Source of the DNA: Candidatus Zhuqueibacterota bacterium
Lineage (GTDB): Bacteria; Zhuqueibacterota; Zhuqueibacteria; Oceanimicrobiales; Oceanimicrobiaceae
Direction: 5' to 3'
DNA: 64,000 nt
Assembly (NCBI GenBank): GCA_029262005.1
Contig: JAJDAG010000086.1
Span: 94,344 to 158,343 of the forward strand
The notes beneath the pieces were generated by a model, which worked only from the letters and a program-made list of their open reading frames with translations, searched no databases and was not told the origin of the DNA. Shown piece after piece: positions 38,390 to 48,075 of this stretch. Made by a program: the position numbers and the translations under genes. Each line of letters begins with the position of its first letter. The first letter of the stretch is position 1.

Positions 38390-38914
38390 TATTTTAAATC
38401 ACATTCACTTATTAACAAACTTGGATTGAAACAAGGCAGTCACTAGCATGAATTAATGCGTTTAATTTCAACCATTTAGCACAACCCCCAACAAAGATAA
38501 AATATACAGAACTTCGCAGGAAACTAAAACTTCCCACCAGTGAGTCGGAAAAGCCGTTAAGAGAAGCAATTTCTTTGCCATAAATAAACCGGGTGAATCA
38601 GGCTAATGGCGCGCGTGCAATATCATGATATGATGCATTTGCATTGCATCCAAGTCAACACATTTTCAAATTCGGTATCTGGTATTTCGCGAGAGACAGC
38701 CAGGCCAAACTCAGGATGAATATATTGACTTTGTTATTTCTCTGTTTTATATTAGCAACGCATTTTCCTACCTGAATTGCCTGCTGTTATCGCATGCAGG
38801 TGAGGTTTCTACACCGCGGCAAGTTAAGACGCAAGTGAGTATTTTCATTTAGCGAAAAAACGACAGCCTTTTTCAGGTTTCGAATGACTGCAAATGAATT
38901 ATACACAATATTAA

Positions 38915-40003
38915 ATGTTTGAAGGAGAATTCATGGATTCGTTTATGGAAATCATTAACTCAACCTATTTCAGCAACACACTTTATGACTACCTGCTTTT
39001 TTTTGGTTGTATTCTAATCGGTGTCATTTTAGGAAAGTCGTTTTATTTTCTCTGTAAAACCAGGCTAAGAAAACTGGCTGAACAATCCACCACCAACATT
39101 GATGACTACTTAATTGACATCATCGAGGAACCCCTGGTTCTGGTTATTATGACGGCCGGCTTTTGGGTTGGCACTTTTTTCCTGACGCTCAATGCATCAG
39201 CAGAAAAACTCTTTAATAATATCACCTTGATTCTTCTGGCAATTTCACTGACCTGGTTTTTGCTCCGATTTATTGATGTCCTCGTCAAAGTTTATGCCGC
39301 CCCTCTGGCGAAACAATCAGAAAGTAAATTGGATGACCAGCTTCTGCCACTCATCCGAAAATTCCTGAAAGCCGTGATTGCAATTTTAGCAACCATGATT
39401 GTGCTTTCAAACCTAGGGTATGATATTCTCTCACTGATCGCCGGCCTTGGCATCGGTGGCCTCGCGCTTGCGCTTGCGTCACAGGACGCGGTGAAAAATA
39501 TCATCGGTGGCATCACCATTTTCTGGGATAAACCATTTCAAATTGATGACTATATTGAAATCAACGGCAGTGCAGGTACCGTGTCAGAAGTTGGCTTGAG
39601 AAGCACACGACTAAAATCTGTCGGCGGAACCACTTACGTTCTCCCCAACAGCCAGGTGGCAGACACCATGCTGCAAAACTACTCAACACGCAAAGCCAGA
39701 AGAGTTGTTATCAACATCGGTTTGACTTATGAAACCAAAGCCGCCCAAATGGATGAAGCCATAAAAATCATCGAAGCGTCCATCAACAGCATTGATGGTA
39801 CACGCAACAACGATGTGATGATCAGATTTATCAATTTTGGCGCCTTTTCTCTTGACCTCGAAGTTGTTTACTGGATCACTAAAATGTCCGATTGGAAAAT
39901 GATCATCCACAATGTCAACATGTCGATAAAACGCGATCTTGATGAGGCGGGCATTGACATGGCTTTTCCAACTGAAACTCATTATGTGATCAATCAATCA
40001 TAA
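38915..40003 (+). CDS. MscS-family mechanosensitive ion channel
   Basis: GLGIGGLALALASQDAVKNIIGGITIFWDKPFQIDDYIEINGSAGTVSEVGLRSTRL. Confidence 0.93.
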   Translation: MFEGEFMDSFMEIINSTYFSNTLYDYLLFFGCILIGVILGKSFYFLCKTRLRKLAEQSTTNIDDYLIDIIEEPLVLVIMTAGFWVGTFFLTLNASAEKLFNNITLILLAISLTWFLLRFIDVLVKVYAAPLAKQSESKLDDQLLPLIRKFLKAVIAILATMIVLSNLGYDILSLIAGLGIGGLALALASQDAVKNIIGGITIFWDKPFQIDDYIEINGSAGTVSEVGLRSTRLKSVGGTTYVLPNSQVADTMLQNYSTRKARRVVINIGLTYETKAAQMDEAIKIIEASINSIDGTRNNDVMIRFINFGAFSLDLEVVYWITKMSDWKMIIHNVNMSIKRDLDEAGIDMAFPTETHYVINQS

Positions 40004-40054
40004 GCACGAAGAAAAGATACAGGGCAAATACGCACCCACTCCAAGGAATATGCT

Positions 40055-41125
40055 GTGAAAAAAGAATCATTAAAATTTCTCAAAAGCCTGATGACCGCGC
40101 CATCGCCCTCAGGCTATGAAGATAAAGTCCGAAAGCTGTGGCACGATGAAGTGAAATCGTTTGCTGAAAATATACGAACCGATGTGCACGGCAATGTAAT
40201 TGCTTCTGTGGGTGGAACTAATTCCACCCGGATAATGCTCGCAGGCCACATGGATGAACTTGGGTTTCAGGTTAAATACATCGATGAAAAAGGCTTCATC
40301 TATTTCAACACGCTGGGCGGATTTGACATCTCGATTCTCCCCGGCCGCAAAGTGCGTATCAACACCAGGGACGGCGAAGTACTGGGCGTTCTCGGTAAAA
40401 AAGCCATTCACCTCATGTCGGAAGCTGATAGGGAAAAAGCACCCAAACTTCACCAGCTTTATATTGACATTGGCGCGAAAGACAAAGAAGAGGCTGAAAA
40501 ACTGGTGGCAATCGGCGATGCTGCTACCTACGAGCCTAATTTCGATTGCCTGCAAAATGACCTGTGTGTGTCCCGGGCCTTTGACAACAAAGTCGGCGCT
40601 TTTGTTGTTGCGGAAGTTTTAAAAAATGTCTCTCTGAAAAAAAGTAAACTCAAGGCCTGTGTTTTCGGAGTTGCGACTGTGCAGGAGGAAGTTGGCCTGC
40701 GTGGCGCCGCCACGGCCGCGTATGGCATCGATCCGCAAGTGGGCATTGCCATTGATGTGACGCACGCGACAGATACACCGGATGTCGATATTAAGAAAGA
40801 AGGCGAAGTAAAAGCAGGATTTGGAGTGGCTATTTCCAGAGGACCAAACACCAACCCGAAAGTCTTTGATTTACTGCAAAGCCTGGCACAGGAGAATAAA
40901 GTATTACACCAAATTGAGGCTGACCCGCGACCAACGGGAACCGATGCCAATGTTATCCAGGTCAGTAGAGAAGGTACGGCAACAGGTCTTCTTTCCGTGC
41001 CATGTCGTTACATGCACACCAACACGGAAGTGATTTCTCTGACAGATGTAAAAAGCACCATCGCGCTTCTAACTGCATTTTGCCTGGCGATAAACGATGA
41101 AATAGAACTAACGCCGTCCATGTAA
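40055..41125 (+). CDS. M42 family metallopeptidase
   Basis: GTG start; MLAGHMDELGFQVKYIDEKGF, TVQEEVGLRGA, IAIDVTHATDTP, RPTGTDAN. Confidence 0.94.
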   Translation: MKKESLKFLKSLMTAPSPSGYEDKVRKLWHDEVKSFAENIRTDVHGNVIASVGGTNSTRIMLAGHMDELGFQVKYIDEKGFIYFNTLGGFDISILPGRKVRINTRDGEVLGVLGKKAIHLMSEADREKAPKLHQLYIDIGAKDKEEAEKLVAIGDAATYEPNFDCLQNDLCVSRAFDNKVGAFVVAEVLKNVSLKKSKLKACVFGVATVQEEVGLRGAATAAYGIDPQVGIAIDVTHATDTPDVDIKKEGEVKAGFGVAISRGPNTNPKVFDLLQSLAQENKVLHQIEADPRPTGTDANVIQVSREGTATGLLSVPCRYMHTNTEVISLTDVKSTIALLTAFCLAINDEIELTPSM

Positions 41126-41145
41126 GCGACGGTATTCGAAGTACA

Positions 41146-41188
41146 AAAAAAGCTGAACCTGAGTTGCACCACCGGGTTCAGCTTTTTT
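41146..41188. terminator. Bidirectional intrinsic terminator between convergent genes
   Basis: AAAAAAGCTGAACC/GGTTCAGCTTTTTT stem. Confidence 0.75.
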
Positions 41189-41247
41189 CTTGTCGCCATC
41201 CTGAACAAACTTTGTTTGGAAAAAACAAATGGTTCCCACTTGTCCCG

Positions 41248-42393
41248 TCAAAGTGAGTCCCTGCCTGTTTCCGCCTCGCTATTGCTCTGAAGCGCTTTCA
41301 ATTTCTTGCTGGTGCGCGCCAACTCAATCAGTAGTTTTTCAAGCTGTTTGGCATAATCTGACCTGGGAAGCTGTTGCTTCATCGCCTTCAGTTCATTTAT
41401 TTCCTGTTCAAGCTTGAGCTTCCGGAGCGACAGCTTGTCGTATTCAGATGCGTTAATTGCCTGCGCCCGCTGCATGGCAGCCTCCAACTCTCTTGAGACC
41501 ACACCCAGGTAAATCCGGCTCGCAAGCAAACCATCTTCGGCATCTTCCAAATGCTGACTGCCCGTGCCATCGCCGTTGTCATCAATGAGCGGGTGTTCCG
41601 CCCGCACCCGCCGTTGTTCTTCAAACCACTTGTCCTGGCTCGTGCGCGCATGCTGAAACACTTCCTGCACGCTCACTTTGTTGTCTTTGTTAAAATCAGA
41701 TTCACCTGTGGCCAGAGCATCGATAAAAAAATCAGCAAAATTTGTTTCATAAAATTGCCCGCCGCTTTTAGTGGCCGTGATAACAACACGTGCCTCAGCG
41801 CTCAAATTCGCAATGAACGCACCGCTGGCGCTGGCCGTGTTGACAAAAACAATTTTTTTCGTGGGCAGTCCGGATAGGAGTTCGGCGTAGTCAAGGTCTG
41901 TCAGGTCCGGGCCAACCAGATTGAATTTTCCCCAGTCGCCATCAAATGAGCCGTGGCCAAGCATGAAAATGAAAAGTTGATCTCTGAAAGTCATTTTCTG
42001 TTGCAGGGCTGCAAATGCCCGCCGCACAATTGCAGCCGTGGCAAGGCCAAATACGTCGAGAGAATCCGGCGCAGGCGCGCCAAACAAGCAAATGACTTGC
42101 TCACGGTTGTACCCAAGACGTTCAATGAGCAAATCGTCCAGTCGGCGTGTTTGCGCGAGATACTTTTCAGTAAAGACCGCTTCGCCACCCGGACCAGCGA
42201 TAATCATGGCGAAATGCCGCCCCCCTGCTGCAGTTGAATTTTGCTTTCCAGAAGCAAATTCGGTTTGAACCAGAAGTGAAACAATTAGCACCAGGGGAAA
42301 CCAGGCCCGCGTTGCATTTTTCATAGGCATTATCTTAAATCTCGATTTATAAGCACCTGTCGCATTGTGAAGAACCGGCTTTAAATGCGCCAA
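41248..42393 (-). CDS. Caspase/legumain-fold (C13-like) protein with Ser at the predicted catalytic Cys position; C-terminal coiled coil
   Basis: FIFMLGHGSFDG His motif; KKIVFVNTASASGAF where clan CD proteases typically have xACxSGxF; signal peptide; C-terminal coiled-coil segment. Confidence 0.7.
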   Translation of the reverse strand: MAHLKPVLHNATGAYKSRFKIMPMKNATRAWFPLVLIVSLLVQTEFASGKQNSTAAGGRHFAMIIAGPGGEAVFTEKYLAQTRRLDDLLIERLGYNREQVICLFGAPAPDSLDVFGLATAAIVRRAFAALQQKMTFRDQLFIFMLGHGSFDGDWGKFNLVGPDLTDLDYAELLSGLPTKKIVFVNTASASGAFIANLSAEARVVITATKSGGQFYETNFADFFIDALATGESDFNKDNKVSVQEVFQHARTSQDKWFEEQRRVRAEHPLIDDNGDGTGSQHLEDAEDGLLASRIYLGVVSRELEAAMQRAQAINASEYDKLSLRKLKLEQEINELKAMKQQLPRSDYAKQLEKLLIELARTSKKLKALQSNSEAETGRDSL

Positions 42394-42434
42394 AAGATCT
42401 CCGCAGGAGCACGAACGCTGATTTATTTTTCAGG

Positions 42435-44717
42435 TTATGAGAGCCCATAATGCCGTCTCACATACCATTCGACGCAAAGAATGACGAGTACGAGCGCAAA
42501 CCAGAACGGCATGTCCCACAAATCATGATCCATGAGCTTGGAGTAACTGCTTTTCCTGACTGAAATTTCCGCAGGCAGACTCAACGCTTCGTCCTGATGA
42601 TAATACTTGCCGCCGCTCACTTCCGCAATCCGCTTTAAAAATGATGACTGTAGCTGTGCATTATTAAACTCAGCTTTTGACTCTTCAACCAAAAACGCTG
42701 TTTCTGTTCGGCCGAGCAACTCATTTTCCCTGGTACGGGCCTCAACTTCAACAACATACACGCCTTCGTTATCTGGAGAAAATTTGCTTTCATAACTCAG
42801 CTTGCCGCCGGCAGCCCATTTAAAATTAAGCTCGGCGCTATCTCCCCCCGGCTTTTTGATGCGCGCCGTCACTTTAGCATCGCGAACAGGTTGAAAAGTA
42901 CTGTCCCGTACATCCGTGTGCAGTGTCACCATTTGACCCGGAACATAAGTTTCCCGATCGGCTTTTGCTTCTACCGGTTCAGGTGTGGGCAATGCCAGCC
43001 AACGTAACATCTGCCGCCAGAAACGCTCATGACTCATATCTGTGTGCGGCATGCTCATTTGCCAGAACCAGGAGCTTGATGTGGCAAAAACCATGGAACG
43101 GCCGCGGCCAAAACGCTGCTGGGCCAAAATAACGCGCGGGTTATCCGATTCACTAAACGGATGTACCGCGAGAATTGTCGCGCCCGGCTTAGCCCTGCCC
43201 AGAGCATTATATCCTTCCAGGTTGGGCAAACGATCCCAGAGCGCCCGGTTCTCGCCCGGCTCAGACGCCAATCGCATAACTGCACTGCGGTAACCATCCG
43301 GGGTCAAAAGCAGCCTGTAAGTATCACGAAATTGACTTGCAGAATTATGCGATGTTTCATCGCTTGAAAGGAGTTGCACGGGCAGAATCTTGTCAATTGG
43401 AGAACCTGCATAGCCACCGCGGCTAAATGCCTGAGCCCCGCCCAGCATTAAAAAACCACCGCCACGCCGGGCAACAAACTCCGCCGTAAGTTCCAACTGC
43501 GCCTCGGTGAAAAAACGACGCTCAATGCTTCCAAACAGAATTGCATCATACTCAAACAATGCCTCTCTGCTTGCAGGATACCCGTCTTTCAATTCATCCT
43601 GACTCGAGATGCCCTGCCGGTAAAACTTGTCCTCGCCTGTTCTCAGAAGTGAAACCAGTTCAATACCGGCATCCCCATCAAGTGCACGCCGCAAAAATTT
43701 GAATTCAGCACGCGGATGCCCCTCCACGTAAAGAACCCGTGTTTTTTTCTTGCGATTATCAATCAAAAAACTTCGGGTATTGTTATCCGGAATCGTCTCG
43801 TTCTCACCGGCAATTACCTTCATTGAGTATTGTACAAAACCTTTTTTTCGAGGAGAAAACTTCAACGTTGAGCGCGTAGCTGAGCCTTTCATCCGAACCG
43901 TTTGTTTTCTCAAAATAGCGCCGTCCTCGCGCAATTCCAATTCAACGGCTCGTTCTCCAACACCATGGCTTTTCAACAATGAAGCGACTTCCACAACAGA
44001 ATTTTCAATCACAGAACGGTTTGCCGTTACTTTAGACAGCTCCACATCTTTGCTGTCTTCACTGCCAATGCCAATTGTGAAAACCGGCAGCTTGTTATTT
44101 TTCATCAGCGCAGCAACTTCAAGCGGGTCAGCTCCGCCATTATTGACGCCATCGGTGAGGACAACCACACCAGAGACGGCCCCGGCTTTTCCAATATCCG
44201 CAGCAAAGCTTAACCCTTCCGCCAAATCGGTTGCACTGCCATCGGTGGACAAATCACTGGTTTGTTCCAGATGGTCAACCCCGGCAGAAAATTTGTACAC
44301 CTGCATCTTAAAGTTCCGGCTAAACTCATGCAACAGGCCCGGAGACTCAGCGTTGCCAAGCAATGCCTGAGCATAATCGCTGCGTTTTTTCCCAGCGCGA
44401 CTGTCCTGAATGGACATACTTCCGGAGTCATCGACCAGAACAATCAGCGAGCTTTTGCGCGGCACCACCGATGAAATTGTCACGTAAGGCTCGAGCAATA
44501 AAAACAAAAGCACTGCAAGTGCCAGGAACTTCAGACTGATGAGCGTCACCCTGAGAGGATTGCTTATTTCAATGGTTGTCTTGCTGTAAATCACCCACAA
44601 ACTTAGAACAAAAACAAACATAACCGCCAGAAGCATGAAAACAGACAACCGGTAGTTTGACGCCAATGTGCCTTGAGAAAATACGACCGGGCTGTATTTG
44701 AAAAAAAACTCAAACAT
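42435..44717 (-). CDS. Membrane protein with VWA domain and glutamine-amidotransferase-like fold
   Basis: LIVLVDDSGSMSIQD MIDAS motif; N-terminal TMs; VARRGGGFLMLGGAQAFSRGGYAGSPIDKILPVQL; C-terminal TM. Confidence 0.85.
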   Translation of the reverse strand: MFEFFFKYSPVVFSQGTLASNYRLSVFMLLAVMFVFVLSLWVIYSKTTIEISNPLRVTLISLKFLALAVLLFLLLEPYVTISSVVPRKSSLIVLVDDSGSMSIQDSRAGKKRSDYAQALLGNAESPGLLHEFSRNFKMQVYKFSAGVDHLEQTSDLSTDGSATDLAEGLSFAADIGKAGAVSGVVVLTDGVNNGGADPLEVAALMKNNKLPVFTIGIGSEDSKDVELSKVTANRSVIENSVVEVASLLKSHGVGERAVELELREDGAILRKQTVRMKGSATRSTLKFSPRKKGFVQYSMKVIAGENETIPDNNTRSFLIDNRKKKTRVLYVEGHPRAEFKFLRRALDGDAGIELVSLLRTGEDKFYRQGISSQDELKDGYPASREALFEYDAILFGSIERRFFTEAQLELTAEFVARRGGGFLMLGGAQAFSRGGYAGSPIDKILPVQLLSSDETSHNSASQFRDTYRLLLTPDGYRSAVMRLASEPGENRALWDRLPNLEGYNALGRAKPGATILAVHPFSESDNPRVILAQQRFGRGRSMVFATSSSWFWQMSMPHTDMSHERFWRQMLRWLALPTPEPVEAKADRETYVPGQMVTLHTDVRDSTFQPVRDAKVTARIKKPGGDSAELNFKWAAGGKLSYESKFSPDNEGVYVVEVEARTRENELLGRTETAFLVEESKAEFNNAQLQSSFLKRIAEVSGGKYYHQDEALSLPAEISVRKSSYSKLMDHDLWDMPFWFALVLVILCVEWYVRRHYGLS

Positions 44718-44719
44718 GG

Positions 44720-47700
44720 CTACTTTTCATTTTTTGAAAGCGCTTCGTAATATTTTTCAACCAGTTCTTCATAACCTTGTGGTACCTTTTCTTCACGCGC
44801 TATAAAAAATTTCTCCTTGCTGCGAAGCAATTCCAGTTTTTGTGCCAGCTCTGCTTCAAGCCCTTTTAGAGGAAACAGTATTCGTTGCTCGAGAAACTGC
44901 ATACGGCCGGGTGCACCGCCCCCAAACGATTTAAGCAATCCACGCATGCTCTGATTCAGCCCGCCGGCAGTTTTCGCCAAACTGGAATCGGCTTGCAGTG
45001 ATTGTTCAATTTGCTTGATCTCCTTCAGGCTTCGGGCCAGGTCCTCATTTATTCTGTTTTGCTGACCAGCCCGGTTTGACGGTGATTCTCCAAGAGCATC
45101 TTTGTTTCCCGCTTCACTCAGCTTCTTTGTTTGTTGCTGCAACGATTCAAGCTGTTCGCGCAAGCGTCGCGTTTGCTCAAGCGCAAGACCCAGTTTCTCC
45201 TCTTCAGTACCGGACAGAGCGCCCCGTATTTTGGTAAGCTGTTCGCTGGACCGCTCCAGTTTAGACAAAATATCTTTTTCCGCCTGGAATGCTGAGTTGA
45301 ACCTTTTCTTTTTAAGCAATTCTTGAGCGACCTGCATCTTGTCGCCAATGCCGTCTTTCTCAAATTTTTGTCCCAGTTTCCGGATGTGATTGGAGAGTTC
45401 ACTGCTTTCATGTTGCGCTTGAGTTTGCAGCGACTTAACCTGTTCGCCGGCCCTTTTCAGCCCCTCACGCAAATTTTCTTGTTGGCGCTCGGCCGCAGTC
45501 AACGCATCGGCATTTTGCCCTTTTGCAGCAGAGAGTGTTTCAACATCCCGGGTCAGCCCGCGTTGCTTGCGGGTCAACTCCTGAAACTGTTCTTCGAGCT
45601 CGTTTACCTGGCGGCGCGAAGACGCCTTCTGATTGCGCTGCAGCAAATCTTCGAGACGGTTCAAGCGGTTTAAGGCGCGAGTGCCCTTGGTGGCTGCCAA
45701 TTCCGTGTTATCATTTTGTAAATTATGAGAGGCGTTGCTCATCTCAGAAGTCGCCCGCCTGAGATCATCCTGAACTTGCCGCGGTAGTGGCTTGTTCTCC
45801 CCACCAGCCTGTTGTATTTTTCGGGATAACGCCTGGGTCTCACTTTGAATTTGTTCCTGCTCGCGCCGCAGCTCTTTAATTTTCCGTTTTTTTTCTTCTT
45901 CCTTTAAGTCATTTTTTGCAAAATTCTGCATCTGCCGGTTGAATTTTTGTTGACGATCGGCAAGCTCTTTTACTTTATTCAGCGCTTCGTTAACCGCTTC
46001 TTCACCCGGAGTCTGGCGGGCTTGATTCAAGGTCTCGTACTTGTTTTTAAGCTTGTCCATTTCCTTCTCAAACAACTGAGAAAGTTCATCCAACGCTGAG
46101 TTGCTGCCGCCTGCCTGGCCACGTGACTGTTGAACCTGCACCTGACGGATTTGCGCTTCTGCCTGCAGTAGCCTTTGTAATGCGTCCCTTTGCGGTCCCT
46201 GTGCTTCCCCGAGCTTGCCACTGCTCAATTCCGTAAGCGCTTTGTCCATGGCCTTCACCGCCTCTGCGTAGTGGCTTGTCATACTTTTGTTGGTATCCCG
46301 GGTAAATGTTGAACGCTGTTCAATTTGCATCAAAGTGCTTTGCGTAACATCCTGTAAATTTTTTTGGCTCTCAACCAGTACAGCAACATTTTCTTTCAGT
46401 TTGCCGGCATCGAGTTTCGATTTTTTTTGCTGCGTTTTCCAGGTGGCGACAATGATTTCTTTTTGTGTTTGTGACAAACGTCCGCCCGGGCTACTGCCAC
46501 CGGCTTGTCCTTGAGATAGCGGACGAGTAAATTCTGCTTCAAACGGACGTATTTCAATGAAAAATATATCTGAACGAATGGACTCGCTTTTGGTGTTGAC
46601 ATCACCGGTCTCCACGTAGTAGCCAAGAAAGTCCCCGGGTTTTAACTGCAAATCTTCAAGATAAAACAAGTGCCGGGCAGAAAAATTTCTGCTGCTGCCG
46701 GAAAGACCCGAGCCACCCGGGCTGGTGGCCCTCAGCGAAAGTTTTACTTCCTTTTCATCTGAACTATTTATCACATATTTAAGTCTGGCAACCGGCACGC
46801 CATAATCATCCTGAATGGAAACTCGAATGGGCAACTCCTCTAACATGGTCGCACGGACATCTCGTGCGGGTCGCTCAATCGTTAAAGAAGGCGGTTGATC
46901 AGGCAGTGCGTGCACGTAATACTCCGGGGGCGAAGCATTCTCCAACCCGTCGATGCCGGTGATGTGAATTTTGTAGAAAGTGTCGCGGTTGACTTTCAAC
47001 CTGGCTGTTACAACGGAATCGGCGACCACACTGGTTTTCAGCGTATGGGTTTCAGCCACAACAATTCCGGCCGATTTTAGCGCTTTATCTGCATAGGCTT
47101 TAATGGTTACGGTTGTCCCTTCCGGCGCCCAAATGTCACCTGAATCTATTTCCTTTCTGGATGAAAGTCCGGTATAGCCCGGGAAATTGTAGCTCAAATC
47201 AACTCGGGTTATCCGCGGTGCTGCAAAAACATTGAACTCAAAAATATCGGATATTTCGTTTCCGGCTTTCACATAATAGCGCGTGTCCGTCTGCAAATCG
47301 AACAGATTAAAAACAAATATGTTCGCCCTGTTTGTCAAATCCATCTCAACTTTGTTCCAGGTCGAATCATCCGGAGAGTAGTAAAGAACCACTGATTGAG
47401 CATCGAGGCCAGTCAATTCAGCGCTGATCTGCTGCGGCAAACCTGTCTGCACCCGTGCATTACCGGGCTTCACCAACAACGATGGTTTGGCCGTCACTTT
47501 TGGATAATCCCACGGCTGAATCAAACGATTGGTTCGCAAGCGAAAAGCAGGCATATTTGCAAAAAAAACACCTGCCGCCACCAAAAACAAAAGCACGGCG
47601 ATGTTGCCCCAAACCAGCGAACTCCTGGACTTAATAGAACGGGTCAGATTAAGCGGGTCAATATGAAATCGCGTGTCTTCAATAAGCTTATCAAAAAGTG

Positions 47701-48064
47701 ACTTCGAAGCACTTTCTTGTGAACCTTCAGAAAGTGGCATTTCAATGGCGGTGACGAGGCGATCTTGCAGATGCGGGTGTTGCTCCTCGAGAAAACGTGC
47801 CATCTGATCTCGAGTTGGCATTTTGCGAAGAGGCCGCACCAGTTCGCCATAAAACAACAAAACAGCCAGCACGGCAACAAGACCAAGCAAACTCTGGCGC
47901 ACAGCCGGCGCAAAATTCAGAAAAGCATCCAGAGCAAAAGCAGCCAGCAAACCCAACAGGGTAAATACAAATAGCTTGGCAAGCCCCTTGAGCAGGAGAA
48001 GCCGTTTCCACTGACTGCAAGCCCGGTCTACCCGGCCTCTGATTATTTCATGCTCATGACTCAT
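44720..48064 (-). CDS. DUF4175-like large membrane-anchored coiled-coil protein
   Basis: Two N-terminal TM segments, beta-rich middle, long Gln/Glu/Lys-rich helical C-terminal half; position in MoxR/VWA locus. Confidence 0.75.
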   Translation of the reverse strand: MSHEHEIIRGRVDRACSQWKRLLLLKGLAKLFVFTLLGLLAAFALDAFLNFAPAVRQSLLGLVAVLAVLLFYGELVRPLRKMPTRDQMARFLEEQHPHLQDRLVTAIEMPLSEGSQESASKSLFDKLIEDTRFHIDPLNLTRSIKSRSSLVWGNIAVLLFLVAAGVFFANMPAFRLRTNRLIQPWDYPKVTAKPSLLVKPGNARVQTGLPQQISAELTGLDAQSVVLYYSPDDSTWNKVEMDLTNRANIFVFNLFDLQTDTRYYVKAGNEISDIFEFNVFAAPRITRVDLSYNFPGYTGLSSRKEIDSGDIWAPEGTTVTIKAYADKALKSAGIVVAETHTLKTSVVADSVVTARLKVNRDTFYKIHITGIDGLENASPPEYYVHALPDQPPSLTIERPARDVRATMLEELPIRVSIQDDYGVPVARLKYVINSSDEKEVKLSLRATSPGGSGLSGSSRNFSARHLFYLEDLQLKPGDFLGYYVETGDVNTKSESIRSDIFFIEIRPFEAEFTRPLSQGQAGGSSPGGRLSQTQKEIIVATWKTQQKKSKLDAGKLKENVAVLVESQKNLQDVTQSTLMQIEQRSTFTRDTNKSMTSHYAEAVKAMDKALTELSSGKLGEAQGPQRDALQRLLQAEAQIRQVQVQQSRGQAGGSNSALDELSQLFEKEMDKLKNKYETLNQARQTPGEEAVNEALNKVKELADRQQKFNRQMQNFAKNDLKEEEKKRKIKELRREQEQIQSETQALSRKIQQAGGENKPLPRQVQDDLRRATSEMSNASHNLQNDNTELAATKGTRALNRLNRLEDLLQRNQKASSRRQVNELEEQFQELTRKQRGLTRDVETLSAAKGQNADALTAAERQQENLREGLKRAGEQVKSLQTQAQHESSELSNHIRKLGQKFEKDGIGDKMQVAQELLKKKRFNSAFQAEKDILSKLERSSEQLTKIRGALSGTEEEKLGLALEQTRRLREQLESLQQQTKKLSEAGNKDALGESPSNRAGQQNRINEDLARSLKEIKQIEQSLQADSSLAKTAGGLNQSMRGLLKSFGGGAPGRMQFLEQRILFPLKGLEAELAQKLELLRSKEKFFIAREEKVPQGYEELVEKYYEALSKNEK

Positions 48065-48075
48065 TGTTTTATCCT

